A stretch of DNA of 14,608 bases from JBPCRW01 sp050996405 (GCA_050996405.1 JBPCRW010000128.1:1-14608); one strand, 5' to 3'; shown: positions 1-7,935, counted from the first letter of the stretch. Notes: generated by a model not told the origin, from the letters alone. Translations and numbers: made by a program.

Positions 1-1304
1 ATATAGCCGACTGTTCCGGCGTAAATTCCGCGCCGCGCCGGTTCGAGTTCTCTGATAATTTGCATCGCGCTGACCTTCGGCGCGCCGGAAACAGTTCCCG
101 CCGGAAAGCAAGCGGCAAGCGCGTCAAAGCAATCAAAGCCGTCACGCAAAGTCGCTTTTAAACTCGTCACGAGATGCTGAACGTGCGAATACTTTTCGAT
201 TTTCATTAGTTCCGCCACTTCGACCGAACCGTATTCGGCGATGCGTCCCAAATCGTTGCGCCCCAAATCAACGAGCATCGTGTGTTCGGAAACTTCCTTC
301 GCGTCAGAGCGCATTTCTTCGCCTAATTCCGCATCTTCCGCTTCGCTCGCGCCGCGTTTTCGCGTTCCGGCAATCGGGCGATATTCCAAATTTTTGCCGT
401 TTGCGCGAACCAGCATTTCGGGCGACGCGCCGATTAAATTTTCCGCGCCGGTTTTGACAAAAAACATATACGGCGACGGGTTCAAAGTTCGCAAAGCGCG
501 GTAAATATCGAGCGCGTCCGCCGAAGTTTCGCAACTGAATTTCTGCGACAGCACAACTTGATAAGCATCGCCCGCTAAAATCTTTTCCTGAATTTTTTTA
601 ACCGATTCGGTAAAACCTTTTTTCGACCAATTTGAAACAAAATTATTTTGTTCCAACGATTTTTTTGAACACGGAAATGGAACATTCTGACTCAACAAAT
701 TTTCGATTTTCTCGATTTCGGCAATCGCGTTTTCGTAAAGCTCGCGCAAGTTTTGCTCGTCCCCGTTCGCTTCATTCGTAAAAACGACCGAAATGATTTC
801 GATGCGCTGTTTTAAACGGTCAAACGCCAGCACGGTTTGAAAAAACATCCACGCCGCATCGTCGCGCGTCGAAGGTTTTCCATCGTCCAGAATCGGTTCA
901 AACCAGCGCGCCGCGTCGTAAGTTAAAAAGCCGATCGCGCCGCCGCACAAAGGCGGAAGATTCGCCCGCCGCGCCAATTTGTTTTCTCCGAAATAACCGC
1001 GCAGAAAATTGAACAATGTTTCGCGTAAAGTTTCGGTCGCGCCGTCTTTTTCAATCTCGATTTCAGAGTTTCGCGCCCGAACCGTCATCATCGGATTCGC
1101 CGCCAGAAACGAATAACGCGCGAGTCGCTCGCCGCCTTCGATTGACTCAAACAAAAACGCTTTTTTCGCCGCGCCGCAAACGCGCAGAAACGCTCCCGTC
1201 GGCGTGTGTAAATCCGCCAGCACGCTGCCAATGACAGGCACGACGTTGCCTTTTTCGGTTTCAACTAAAAAATCTTCAAACGATTTCGGACTGATTTCAA
1301 ACAT
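1..1304 (-). CDS. trpE: Anthranilate synthase component I (TrpE), 3' end cut by window edge
   Basis: The protein makes anthranilate from chorismate with a glutamine amidotransferase subunit, the first step of tryptophan synthesis in the cytosol. About 434 residues are present, and the last few tens of residues of the chorismate-binding domain lie beyond the left edge. The N-terminal domain has LFES at residues 51-54, matching the LLES element that binds feedback tryptophan in TrpE. The catalytic domain has PIAGTRKRG from residue 310; Ala at this place fits TrpE, whereas PabB usually has Lys (PIKGT). Further on come SEHTMLVDLGRNDLGR and FPAGTVSGAPK, both typical of the family. The start is ATG at 1304 with GAGGAAA just upstream. 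No other trp gene is in view; trpG/trpD would be expected further left. It is divergent from the secreted-protein gene at 1473. PabB is a less likely alternative. Confidence 0.93.
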   Translation of the reverse strand, partial: MFEISPKSFEDFLVETEKGNVVPVIGSVLADLHTPTGAFLRVCGAAKKAFLFESIEGGERLARYSFLAANPMMTVRARNSEIEIEKDGATETLRETLFNFLRGYFGENKLARRANLPPLCGGAIGFLTYDAARWFEPILDDGKPSTRDDAAWMFFQTVLAFDRLKQRIEIISVVFTNEANGDEQNLRELYENAIAEIEKIENLLSQNVPFPCSKKSLEQNNFVSNWSKKGFTESVKKIQEKILAGDAYQVVLSQKFSCETSADALDIYRALRTLNPSPYMFFVKTGAENLIGASPEMLVRANGKNLEYRPIAGTRKRGASEAEDAELGEEMRSDAKEVSEHTMLVDLGRNDLGRIAEYGSVEVAELMKIEKYSHVQHLVTSLKATLRDGFDCFDALAACFPAGTVSGAPKVSAMQIIRELEPARRGIYAGTVGY

Positions 1305-1320
1305 TAATTTCCTCAAAAGA

Positions 1321-1373
1321 GAATGGTAAATGCTAAACGTTAATTGGTAAAGCCGCTTGAAATTAACGTTTAA
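1321..1373. repeat. Inverted repeat, family C copy 1, between divergent genes
   Basis: A perfect 12-bp inverted repeat (TAAACGTTAATT at 1334-1345, its complement at 1361-1372) has a 15-nt spacer. The left flank, AATGGTAAATGCTAA (1322-1336), matches AATGGTAAATGTTAA in the repeat at 13762-13853 at all but one base, so the two appear to be members of one dispersed family. It lies between trpE and the gene at 1473. It could be an operator, but the second copy argues for a mobile or REP-like repeat. Confidence 0.7.
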
Positions 1374-1415
1374 TTCGGAAACCGGAATTTCATTTAACTC
1401 GCGCCGCGAAAAAGT

Positions 1416-1444
1416 TTGCCAAACCTCTCGTTATCCTTTACTAT
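1416..1444 (+). promoter_or_regulatory. Sigma70-like promoter for the 1473 gene
   Basis: TTGCCA (1416-1421), a 17-bp spacer and TACTAT (1439-1444) lie 28 bp before the ATG at 1473. Transcription would begin near 1451, giving a short leader that contains GGAGG at 1460-1464, 8 nt before the start. This is read from consensus only. Confidence 0.55.
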
Positions 1445-1472
1445 TTCCTAAAATTTTACGGAGGCTCAAGAA

Positions 1473-3311
1473 ATGTTCTTACAAAAATTATTCGCGTCAA
1501 TCGTCGTCTGCTCGCTGCTCGTCGTGCAGGTTTTCGCGCAGCAAAAATCAATTTCTCAAACTAAATCGGATGAGATTTCGCCCGCTTTGAAAAAAGAAGC
1601 GGTTGCGCTGCTGCGCGAGACGATTAAAGACATTTCCAATTTGAAATTAGCGGAAAATCGGCAGTATTTTTCAATCTCGGCGGCAGATTTGCTGTGGGAT
1701 TACGACGAAAAAGAATCTCGCGCGATGTTTCAAACCGAGATGAACGACCTTCGCCAATCGCTCGCGCAAACAGCCGCCGCAATCGCCGAAAGCGAATCAA
1801 AATCCGGTGAAAGATTTCCCGTTTATCCGAACAGCGGCGCATATTCAAGCTATATTGACTTAGACCCGAAATTAACATTGCAGATGAAAAAGGTTTTAAC
1901 GATGCGCGGTTATCTGATTTATGTTATGGCGGAAAATAATCCGCAAATGGCGGATGATTTTTTGCGGGAAACGGCGCAAATTAACGCCGGTTCAAAATAC
2001 AAATCTATTTTCGGCGATTGGGATAATATTCTGGAAAGACAAATTGCGACGCAATTCGTAAAAAAAGACGCAGATAAAGCGGCAGACATCGCTCGGCGTT
2101 TATTGGCAAAAGGTTTTTCAACGCAAATCATTGACATTCTCGACGAAATTTATAAGCAAAGCGCGAACAAGGGAAATCAATTAGCGGAAGAAATTCTGCA
2201 AAAGTTAAAAGCCTCAAATCCGCCGAAAAATAATAGTGAATCGTATGACAGAATTGGTTTTGCCACGCAATTTTTTAAAAAAGCTGTTGCCAGTCTTGAA
2301 CAAACAAAACCAAAACCCGACAAAAAACCTCTGCTCGGCGAAAATTCGGTGCGTGAATTAGCCGATTACGTCGGGCAAATTTCGATGAACGAATCACTTC
2401 TCGGATACGCCGCTAAAGATTCGGAAACTGCCGCCGCGATTGAAAAATACGCGCCCGAAAGAGCCGCGCAGATGCGCGAAAAGCAGAGGCGGATTCGGGA
2501 AAAATCCGGTAACGCCGTTGTTGTCAATTCAAACGTGGCTGTTGCTGCCAACTCGAATATGATGACTGCCAACGCGAATATCGCCGCGCAAACGCCCGCG
2601 CAAGTAAAAAGTTACCAGGATCAGATGCGGGAATATGCCGAAAAACAGAAACAAATTAAAGCCGAAAGAGAGACGGTTTCGGAAAAATTAAAACAGAAAA
2701 ATTTGTCAGCCGAAGATAAAACTTTTGTTCTCGCGCAAATCCGAAAATTCGCCTCCGAACCGAAAGAGCGCGACGATAAAATAAAAGTTTTCGCTTATTG
2801 GGCGACGGAAAGCGCGGAAGACGAAGACTCGGAAATGGCGGAAACGCTGATGCGCGAAGCCGAATCTTTAGCCACTCCGCAGACGAAAAATTACCGCGAT
2901 TATATGTCGAATTGGTGGCTGGCAAACGGCTATTCCGCGATTGCGCCGGAAAAATCTTTTACGATTTTAGAGAGGACAATTCCGCCGTTAAACGATGTCA
3001 TTTCCGGCTTCGCAAAAATCGCCGAATTTATGGACGACGGCGGAAATATTATTTTTGACGGCGAAGTTTCAATGGTTGGAACTGGAACGCCGATTGGCGG
3101 CGGCGCGCAATTTTTCGGCGCGTTGCAGGGAAGCCAGCGCGTGGCGCGAAATCTCGCCAAAGCCGATTTTGCGCGAACGAAAAATTTAACCGACAAATTT
3201 GAACGACCCGAATTTCGCGCGTTGTCGCGGTTGCTGGTTTTAAGAAGTTTGCTCAAACCGCAGGAAGAAGCGAGCGCGGAAACTGCTCGTGAGGTGTCGG
3301 GGTCGCATTAA
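1473..3311 (+). CDS. Secreted alpha-helical protein of unknown function
   Basis: I do not recognise a characterised family. The 612-residue protein begins with a clear Sec signal peptide (residues 1 to about 22: basic MFLQK, a hydrophobic core, then VFA-QQK), so it should be exported to the periplasm or beyond. The mature part is charged and mostly helical, with segments such as DADKAADIARRLLAKGF near residues 190-215 that could form helical-repeat (TPR-like) folds. Residues about 349-376 are an Asn/Ala-rich low-complexity linker with repeated NSN/NAN, which separates two helical halves. There are no obvious catalytic motifs. The start is well supported by GGAGG 8 nt upstream and a promoter at 1416-1444. 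Its stop codon is one base from the stop of the convergent SDR gene, with no room for a terminator. Similar proteins with Asn/Ala linkers are, from memory, common in Blastocatellia. Confidence 0.85.
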   Translation: MFLQKLFASIVVCSLLVVQVFAQQKSISQTKSDEISPALKKEAVALLRETIKDISNLKLAENRQYFSISAADLLWDYDEKESRAMFQTEMNDLRQSLAQTAAAIAESESKSGERFPVYPNSGAYSSYIDLDPKLTLQMKKVLTMRGYLIYVMAENNPQMADDFLRETAQINAGSKYKSIFGDWDNILERQIATQFVKKDADKAADIARRLLAKGFSTQIIDILDEIYKQSANKGNQLAEEILQKLKASNPPKNNSESYDRIGFATQFFKKAVASLEQTKPKPDKKPLLGENSVRELADYVGQISMNESLLGYAAKDSETAAAIEKYAPERAAQMREKQRRIREKSGNAVVVNSNVAVAANSNMMTANANIAAQTPAQVKSYQDQMREYAEKQKQIKAERETVSEKLKQKNLSAEDKTFVLAQIRKFASEPKERDDKIKVFAYWATESAEDEDSEMAETLMREAESLATPQTKNYRDYMSNWWLANGYSAIAPEKSFTILERTIPPLNDVISGFAKIAEFMDDGGNIIFDGEVSMVGTGTPIGGGAQFFGALQGSQRVARNLAKADFARTKNLTDKFERPEFRALSRLLVLRSLLKPQEEASAETAREVSGSH

Positions 3312-3312
3312 A

Positions 3313-4092
3313 TTATCCTGAAATTGTTCCCGTCAGCCAATGCCCGCCGTCCACGATGAGCGTTACGCCGTTGATATAATTTGCCGCGTCCGAGCAGAGA
3401 AAAACCGCCGCGTTTTCGATGTCTTTGATGCGCCCGAAACGCCCCAGAGGAATTCGCTTTTTTAATTTTTCTTTAACAATTTCGGGAACAAGGCGGCTCA
3501 TTCCTTCGGTGTCTTCAATCGGACCCGGCGCGATTCCGTTCGCGCGGATTCCGTATTTTCCCCATTCGACCGAAAGATTTCTGGTGATTGCGTCAACCGC
3601 CGCTTTTGCCGCCGAAACATGGATTTGCATCGGTGTCGCCAGATAATGCAAGGTCGCGCTGATGTTCAAAATCTGCCCGCGATTTTTTTTCAGTTCCGCA
3701 AATGCCGCGCGGCAGACATTAAACGTTCCCTTCGCGTCAATGTCCAAAACCGTCCCGAAACCGTTTGGCGAAAGTTCTTGCGCCGCGCACAAAAAATTTC
3801 CCGCCGCGCCGTTGACGACAATATCAATTTTGCCGAATTTTTCGACCGTGTTGGCGATTGCTTTTTCAACTTCCTCAAAATTGCGGACATCCGACGCGAC
3901 CGCAAAACACTCGCCGCTCGTTTCGATAATTTCGCACATCTTTTCAAGGTTCTCGATTTTGCGCGAAGTAATGGCGACTTTCGCGCCCGCTTCGGCAAAC
4001 GCCCGCGCCACGCCGCCCGTGATTCCCGTGCCGCCGCCTGTTACAAATGCGACTTTGCCCTGTAAAATGTTTTCAGCGAAAAATTTATCCAT
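3313..4092 (-). CDS. SDR-family oxidoreductase, 2,4-dienoyl-CoA reductase-like
   Basis: This is a 259-residue NAD(P)H-dependent short-chain dehydrogenase/reductase. The Rossmann motif TGGGTGIT is at residues 18-25 (the third Gly of the usual TGxxxGxG is Thr), NGAAG at 94-98, Ser145, Lys163 and the APGPI loop at 189-192. The usual YxxxK is V159SAAK163, so the catalytic Tyr is absent. Loss of this Tyr, together with NGAAGNFLCAAQELSPNGF, closely resembles the peroxisomal-type 2,4-dienoyl-CoA reductases that help degrade unsaturated fatty acids; that substrate is inferred. The start at 4092 (MDKFFAENILQGKV) is preferred because the 25 residues added by an upstream ATG at 4167 are encoded by repeat family B. 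No Shine-Dalgarno is visible. No other fatty-acid gene is adjacent. It is divergent from the gene at 4094, with start codons one base apart. Confidence 0.88.
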   Translation of the reverse strand: MDKFFAENILQGKVAFVTGGGTGITGGVARAFAEAGAKVAITSRKIENLEKMCEIIETSGECFAVASDVRNFEEVEKAIANTVEKFGKIDIVVNGAAGNFLCAAQELSPNGFGTVLDIDAKGTFNVCRAAFAELKKNRGQILNISATLHYLATPMQIHVSAAKAAVDAITRNLSVEWGKYGIRANGIAPGPIEDTEGMSRLVPEIVKEKLKKRIPLGRFGRIKDIENAAVFLCSDAANYINGVTLIVDGGHWLTGTISG

Positions 4093-4093
4093 A

Positions 4094-5785
4094 ATGAACG
4101 GAAATTTTATCACAGAGACGCAAAGACACGGAGTTTTGAAAAACTCAAATCCGAAAGCCGTAACCAATCAGGGATTTTTATTTTGGCTTTACTTTTCTCT
4201 GTGTCTCTGCGCCGCTGCGATAAATCTTTCTTGCAGTTCCAAACCGACCGATATGCGCTCGCTCGCGCCAAACGACGCGCTTGTTTATCTGGAAACCAAA
4301 GATTTAGGCGCGATGCTTCAAACATTGACCGAAAATAAAGCGTGGGAAAGTTTAGCAAAAGAAAAAACGGATTTTTCGCAACTGAAAAATATTCAGGTTG
4401 CGGTCGTCGTCACAGGTTTTGAAGCGTCGGAAAAACCGATTACAAATGAATCTTCCGTTTTGAATTTCAAACCGCATTTTGCCGCGATTGCCGACACGCG
4501 CCAGTGGAAATCAACCGCCGTTTCGATAGCCGAAACCGAAATTGGAAAGTTTGTCAGAAAAAATTACGGTGACGACGCGCGACTCGAAAAATTGGAAAAA
4601 GACGACGCGAAATTTTTCGTGTGGACAAGCGCGGACGGGGCGCGAAAATTTTTCGCCGCCGTTTCGGGCAGCGTAATTTACGCCGGAAACGACGAAAGTC
4701 TTTTGGATAAATGTTTGGCGGTAAGGCGCGGCGCGGCGGAAAGTCTTGCGAAAAACGAAAATCTAGCGCGGGCGCGTGAAACCGCTGATGCGGAAAACAA
4801 AATCGCTTTCGGCTACGTTTCGCCCGAAGGCATCGCGCAGATTGCGAATCTCGTCGGCATTTCGACGGCAATCGAAGCGAGCGAGGAAGATTTGCCGAGA
4901 AGTTTTATTGCTAAAATTTTGCCGGAAATCGTGCGGAAAACGGCGCGGGAAATCGTCTGGACGGCGCAGAAAAACGAGCAGGGAATCGAAGATAAAATTT
5001 TTGTCAAAACCGATGCGGAAACCGCTTCCGTTTTCAAGGAAACGCTGCAATCGAAAACGGAAAATCAAACTTCGGCAGCCGATTATCTGCCGGTTCAGTT
5101 TGATTCAATCACGCGCTACAATCTGCAAAATCCGCAACTTGCGTGGCGCAGTGTTTTACTTGTCGCCGCGAAACAGACGGATGCGGGAAGCGCGAAAATT
5201 TTGACAGGTGTTTCCGGCGCGTTTTTTGAGCCTTACGGAATTGCCGACGGCGAAACGTTTTTAAGCGCGATTGATTCGCCGGTTTTTACGGCTCGGTTTG
5301 ACGAAGACGGGGAAAAATCGGTTGTTATCGCGCAAATCAAAGACACGGAAAAATTAAAGAAATCCATCACGAAGGAAATAAATTTTAAGCCCGCGCCCGA
5401 AAAAGTCGGAGACGCGAGCGTTTGGAAATCCGCTGACGGAGATTCGGCGGCGGCGTTCGTCGAAAATAATCTGGTAATTTTGGGCGAACGGCAAAGCCTT
5501 CTCGATTGCCTTCAGGCAAAAATGAGCAATCAGAATTTTGCGAAAACCTTGCAGTTCCAGTCTTCCAGACAACGTTCCGCCGCCAGCGTCAGCGTCAAGA
5601 AAGATGAGGAAACGGCACAGGAAATTGTCGAAATTTTGGGAAACGCAAAAGAGGAAAATAAACAATACGCGGGTTTTTACACGACCGAAACGCGCTTTGC
5701 AAATGGCGGAATCGAACGCCGGACAATTTCTGATTTTGGTTTGATTGGAATGATTGTCGAAAAATTTGACGATTCGGGAAGATGA
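4094..5785 (+). CDS. Exported DUF3352-like protein, possible lipoprotein
   Basis: The 563-residue protein resembles DUF3352-type proteins, which open with a statement-like LAPNDALVYLETKDLG segment (here residues 57-72) and contain repeated beta/alpha units such as FAAVSGSVIYAGNDESLLDKCL near 190-215 and AAFVENNLVILGERQSLLDCL near 455-475. The resemblance is from memory and the function is unknown. Residues 28-47 are a hydrophobic stretch ending NLSC47SS, a marginal lipobox (Leu at -2 is atypical), so membrane anchoring by lipid or helix is plausible. The open frame extends upstream to 3662, but that part overlaps the SDR coding sequence. ATG 4094 has no Shine-Dalgarno; TTG at 4136 (giving a shorter n-region, with GGAG only 2 nt upstream) is the alternative. 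Codons for residues 6-42 lie in repeat family B. The gene ends at TGA 5783-5785, directly against repeat A1. Confidence 0.75.
   Translation: MNGNFITETQRHGVLKNSNPKAVTNQGFLFWLYFSLCLCAAAINLSCSSKPTDMRSLAPNDALVYLETKDLGAMLQTLTENKAWESLAKEKTDFSQLKNIQVAVVVTGFEASEKPITNESSVLNFKPHFAAIADTRQWKSTAVSIAETEIGKFVRKNYGDDARLEKLEKDDAKFFVWTSADGARKFFAAVSGSVIYAGNDESLLDKCLAVRRGAAESLAKNENLARARETADAENKIAFGYVSPEGIAQIANLVGISTAIEASEEDLPRSFIAKILPEIVRKTAREIVWTAQKNEQGIEDKIFVKTDAETASVFKETLQSKTENQTSAADYLPVQFDSITRYNLQNPQLAWRSVLLVAAKQTDAGSAKILTGVSGAFFEPYGIADGETFLSAIDSPVFTARFDEDGEKSVVIAQIKDTEKLKKSITKEINFKPAPEKVGDASVWKSADGDSAAAFVENNLVILGERQSLLDCLQAKMSNQNFAKTLQFQSSRQRSAASVSVKKDEETAQEIVEILGNAKEENKQYAGFYTTETRFANGGIERRTISDFGLIGMIVEKFDDSGR
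4111..4217. repeat. Inverted-repeat element, family B, inside a divergent start region
   Basis: The left arm ACGCAAAGACACGGAG (4118-4133) pairs with CTCTGTGTCTCTGCGC (4197-4212) at 13 of 16 positions across a 63-nt spacer. Repeats of CACAGAGAC/GTCTCTGTG type are, from memory, scattered through many bacterial genomes and often give TETQRH and SLCLC peptides when translated, as here (residues 7-12 and 35-39 of the 4094 gene). The element lies upstream of the SDR gene and inside the 5' end of the 4094 reading frame. Confidence 0.65.
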
Positions 5786-5893
5786 GAAAATAGGACGCGG
5801 ACAAACGTGGATAAGGCGGATTTTCACGGATAAATTTCTAGAAAAATCCGCGTTTATCCGTTTGAACCCGTGAAAATCCATGTCCTATTTTCT
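5785..5893. repeat. Inverted-repeat element, family A copy 1, between convergent genes
   Basis: The ends are a perfect 12-bp inverted repeat: AGAAAATAGGAC (5785-5796) and its complement (5882-5893). The interior continues as imperfect complementary arms around TTTCTAGAAA near 5835-5844, so the transcript can fold into a long hairpin from either strand. It shares AATAGGACGCGG (5789-5800) and AAAAATCCGCGT (5842-5853) with the copy at 10632-10735. The element starts at the stop codon of the 4094 gene, and its right arm contains the TAG stop of the convergent protease gene. It may act as a bidirectional terminator. Confidence 0.75.
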
Positions 5894-6613
5894 TCGCGCC
5901 TTTCGTTTCAAATTTTGCGCGTTTTGCTCAATCCAGTTTTCGGCTTCCTCGAAATATGCGAAAATTTTTTCGTCGCGGCGAAAGGCGGGCGTGTGATTGT
6001 AGCGTCTGCCGTTGCGGTGAATCGTCGGATGTTTAATGTGCAGCATTTCGTGATAGACGACGTATTCGACGACAAAACGCGGAATATTTTTATCGTCCAG
6101 CGAACGGCTGACGGCGATTGTTTCGTGCGTCGAATCGTGATGACCGAGAATGCGAAAAGTTTTTTTTGCCGACCACGTTAAAACGGGTTTCGGCAGCGAA
6201 TTTTCAAAATAAAACTGATTCAGAAAAACAAAGATATTGTCCAAATCATAAACTTCGCCTTTGGCGGCGGTAACGATTTTTCGCCCGCGCGCGCGCCGCG
6301 CCGCAATGCTTTTTTCGTGAACGCGCGGTTGTTTCAGAAAGCCGTGATAAATTTCTAAATCGCTTTTCAGCATCCGGCGACGAAAAAGTTTGCGGATTAA
6401 AATTTGCGCCAACGCTTTGTGAAATTCCAGCGGAGCGTCAATTAAAACATCGGAAATTCTGACAATCAGGTTGCCATCGCGCAGGCGAATGCGGCTGTTC
6501 GCGCCGACATACGGGTAAAATTCGACCTTTGCTTTTGGCGGCTCAAATGCCGCGCTAAACGAAAAAAAAGCCATTTGATAGATTTCCGCGAGTTGTTCGG
6601 TTTCGATAGGCAT
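5885..6613 (-). CDS. SprT/YgjP-like zinc metalloprotease
   Basis: The 242-residue protein carries a gluzincin-type active site: H188EMLH192 with a third likely ligand in H207TPAF211, the spacing and sequence of SprT-like or YgjP-like metallopeptidases. An FYFENSLPKP segment (134-143) and the strand-rich region before the HExxH also fit the SprT-like fold. The N-terminal about 120 residues are basic and include an RRARGRK cluster, which could contact nucleic acid; that is inference. There is no signal peptide, so it is probably cytosolic. Substrate unknown. ATG 6613 is the chosen start, with no obvious Shine-Dalgarno. The TAG stop lies in the right arm of repeat A1, so the last codons (KRKARRK) run up to the repeat. 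It is divergent from hrcA with 197 bp between. Confidence 0.8.
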   Translation of the reverse strand: MPIETEQLAEIYQMAFFSFSAAFEPPKAKVEFYPYVGANSRIRLRDGNLIVRISDVLIDAPLEFHKALAQILIRKLFRRRMLKSDLEIYHGFLKQPRVHEKSIAARRARGRKIVTAAKGEVYDLDNIFVFLNQFYFENSLPKPVLTWSAKKTFRILGHHDSTHETIAVSRSLDDKNIPRFVVEYVVYHEMLHIKHPTIHRNGRRYNHTPAFRRDEKIFAYFEEAENWIEQNAQNLKRKARRK

Positions 6614-6657
6614 TTATTTGATTTTAAAATTGTTTATCATTTTTTAACTAAAAATTC

Positions 6658-6687
6658 TTGACATCCGGTTTCATAAAATAGTTTAAT
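6658..6687 (+). promoter_or_regulatory. Sigma70-like promoter upstream of hrcA
   Basis: TTGACA (6658-6663) is a perfect -35 box, followed by an 18-bp spacer and TTTAAT (6682-6687). The start of transcription would be near 6694, leaving a leader of about 115 nt before the hrcA ATG. No CIRCE inverted repeat (TTAGCACTC, 9 nt, GAGTGCTAA) overlaps or follows it, and I see no sigma32-type boxes. A weak dyad, TTGGATTT/AAATCCTCAA (about 6710-6736), lies just downstream and could be a diverged operator. Confidence 0.55.
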
Positions 6688-6810
6688 TTGAGAGGGGCTA
6701 ATCCGCGCATTGGATTTGTATTCAAAAATCCTCAACAATCAAGGGCAAATAATAAAAACGGAAATACAACGCTTAACGAATATCATACTTCAAACTTGCA
6801 CGCTTAAAAA

Positions 6811-7935
6811 ATGTCAGTTCGCGCCTTAAATTACAGCTTTGAGAAAAAATTGCCGCTTCCCGATATTCGCGGGCAGGCGATTCTTTCCGCGATTATCGGC
6901 GAGCATCTTTTGACGGGCGAGCCGGTCGGCTCGAAAATTCTGGCGGAAAGATTTTCGCACACGCTCGGCATTAGTTCGGCGACGATTCGCAGCGTGATGG
7001 GCGAGCTTGAAGAAGCCGGATTTCTCGAACAGCCGCACACTTCCGCCGGACGAATTCCGACCGACAAGGGCTATCGTTTTTATGTTGACAACCTGCTCGG
7101 AATTTTGAGTTTGTCGAGCGAGGATTTGCGCCTGATTGAAAACGAATTCGGCGTGAGCGACATCGAACTGACGGAAAAATCAGACCGTTTGATGCCGCGC
7201 ATTTCACAGCTTCTGTCCGCGCTTTCAAACAATGTCGGGATTGTCATTTCGCCGTCGCTGGCGCAGGACGCTTTGCAGCACATCAAATTTGTCAATCTCG
7301 CCGATAAACGAATTCTGGTCGTGATGGTGAGCGCGCCGCACATCGTTCATCACAAAATTATTCGTTCGGAAGAAAATTTTTCGCAAGGCGAACTCGACCG
7401 CACGGCGCAGTATTTAAACATCGAATTCGGCGGAAAATCGCTGGCGGCAATCCGCGCGGAAATTCTGCGGCTGATGCACGAGGAAAAATCTCTGTTCGAT
7501 AAAATGCTGCAAACGGCGATGATTCTCTGCTCGCAAAGCATCGAAAGCGAATCGGCAAACACCGGCGAAATTTACGTCGGCGGCGCGTCAAACATTCTCA
7601 CGAAACCTGATTTTACAAGTTTTGAAAAACTGCGCGAACTGCTTCAGACCATCGAGGAAAAATCGAAACTCGTGCAGATTTTAAACGAATGTCTGGCGCG
7701 CGATATTGCGCCGAACGGAAATGTGCAGGTCTTAATCGGAAGCGAAAATTCAACGTCATCGCTTCAAAACTGCACTTTGATAACCGCTCCCTACCATCAC
7801 GGAAATGGCGCGGCAATCGGCACTCTGAGCGTTTTAGGTCCGACCAGAATCGAATACGCGCGGACGATTGCCATTGTCGGCTACATCGCCAAAATGCTCG
7901 AAAAAATGATGTCAAGCGAACGTTCAAACGTCTGA
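6811..7935 (+). CDS. hrcA: Heat-inducible transcription repressor HrcA
   Basis: HrcA represses chaperone operons by binding CIRCE operators, with GroEL as its usual co-factor. The 374-residue protein has the complete N-terminal winged helix: RGQAILSAIIGEHLLTGEPVGS (residues 20-41), the recognition region ISSATIRSVMGELEEAGFL (54-72) and the signature PHTSAGRIPTDKGYRFYVD (75-93). The C-terminal part shows the family's GAF-like region ending near GTLSVLGPTRIEYARTI (about 338-354). Length is normal. It is the first gene of the hrcA-grpE-dnaK-dnaJ cluster, 32 bp before grpE. No clear Shine-Dalgarno precedes ATG 6811. The CIRCE site it should bind is not visible here; it may regulate groESL elsewhere or use a diverged operator. 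Confidence 0.96.
   Translation: MSVRALNYSFEKKLPLPDIRGQAILSAIIGEHLLTGEPVGSKILAERFSHTLGISSATIRSVMGELEEAGFLEQPHTSAGRIPTDKGYRFYVDNLLGILSLSSEDLRLIENEFGVSDIELTEKSDRLMPRISQLLSALSNNVGIVISPSLAQDALQHIKFVNLADKRILVVMVSAPHIVHHKIIRSEENFSQGELDRTAQYLNIEFGGKSLAAIRAEILRLMHEEKSLFDKMLQTAMILCSQSIESESANTGEIYVGGASNILTKPDFTSFEKLRELLQTIEEKSKLVQILNECLARDIAPNGNVQVLIGSENSTSSLQNCTLITAPYHHGNGAAIGTLSVLGPTRIEYARTIAIVGYIAKMLEKMMSSERSNV

Noticed and set aside
2520..2590. Asn/Ala-rich stretch as a tandem DNA repeat or slippage product
   Set aside because: Codons vary between the NSN/NAN units and there is no exact nucleotide period; it is a protein low-complexity linker.
3619..4065. 148-residue plus-strand frame
   Set aside because: It is basic, motif-free and fully antisense to the SDR gene.
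3662..4093. Upstream in-frame extension of the 4094 gene (open frame from ATG 3662)
   Set aside because: It lies antisense inside the well-supported SDR gene and reads as a low-quality shadow; similarity to an exported protein begins only after 4094.
4093..4167. 25-residue N-terminal extension of the SDR from ATG 4167
   Set aside because: It is encoded by repeat family B, and the usual SDR N-terminus begins with the residues after 4092.
6685..6705. GAGGGGCTAA as a possible CIRCE half-site
   Set aside because: It resembles GAGTGCTAA with mismatches, but no TTAGCACTC partner lies 9 nt upstream.
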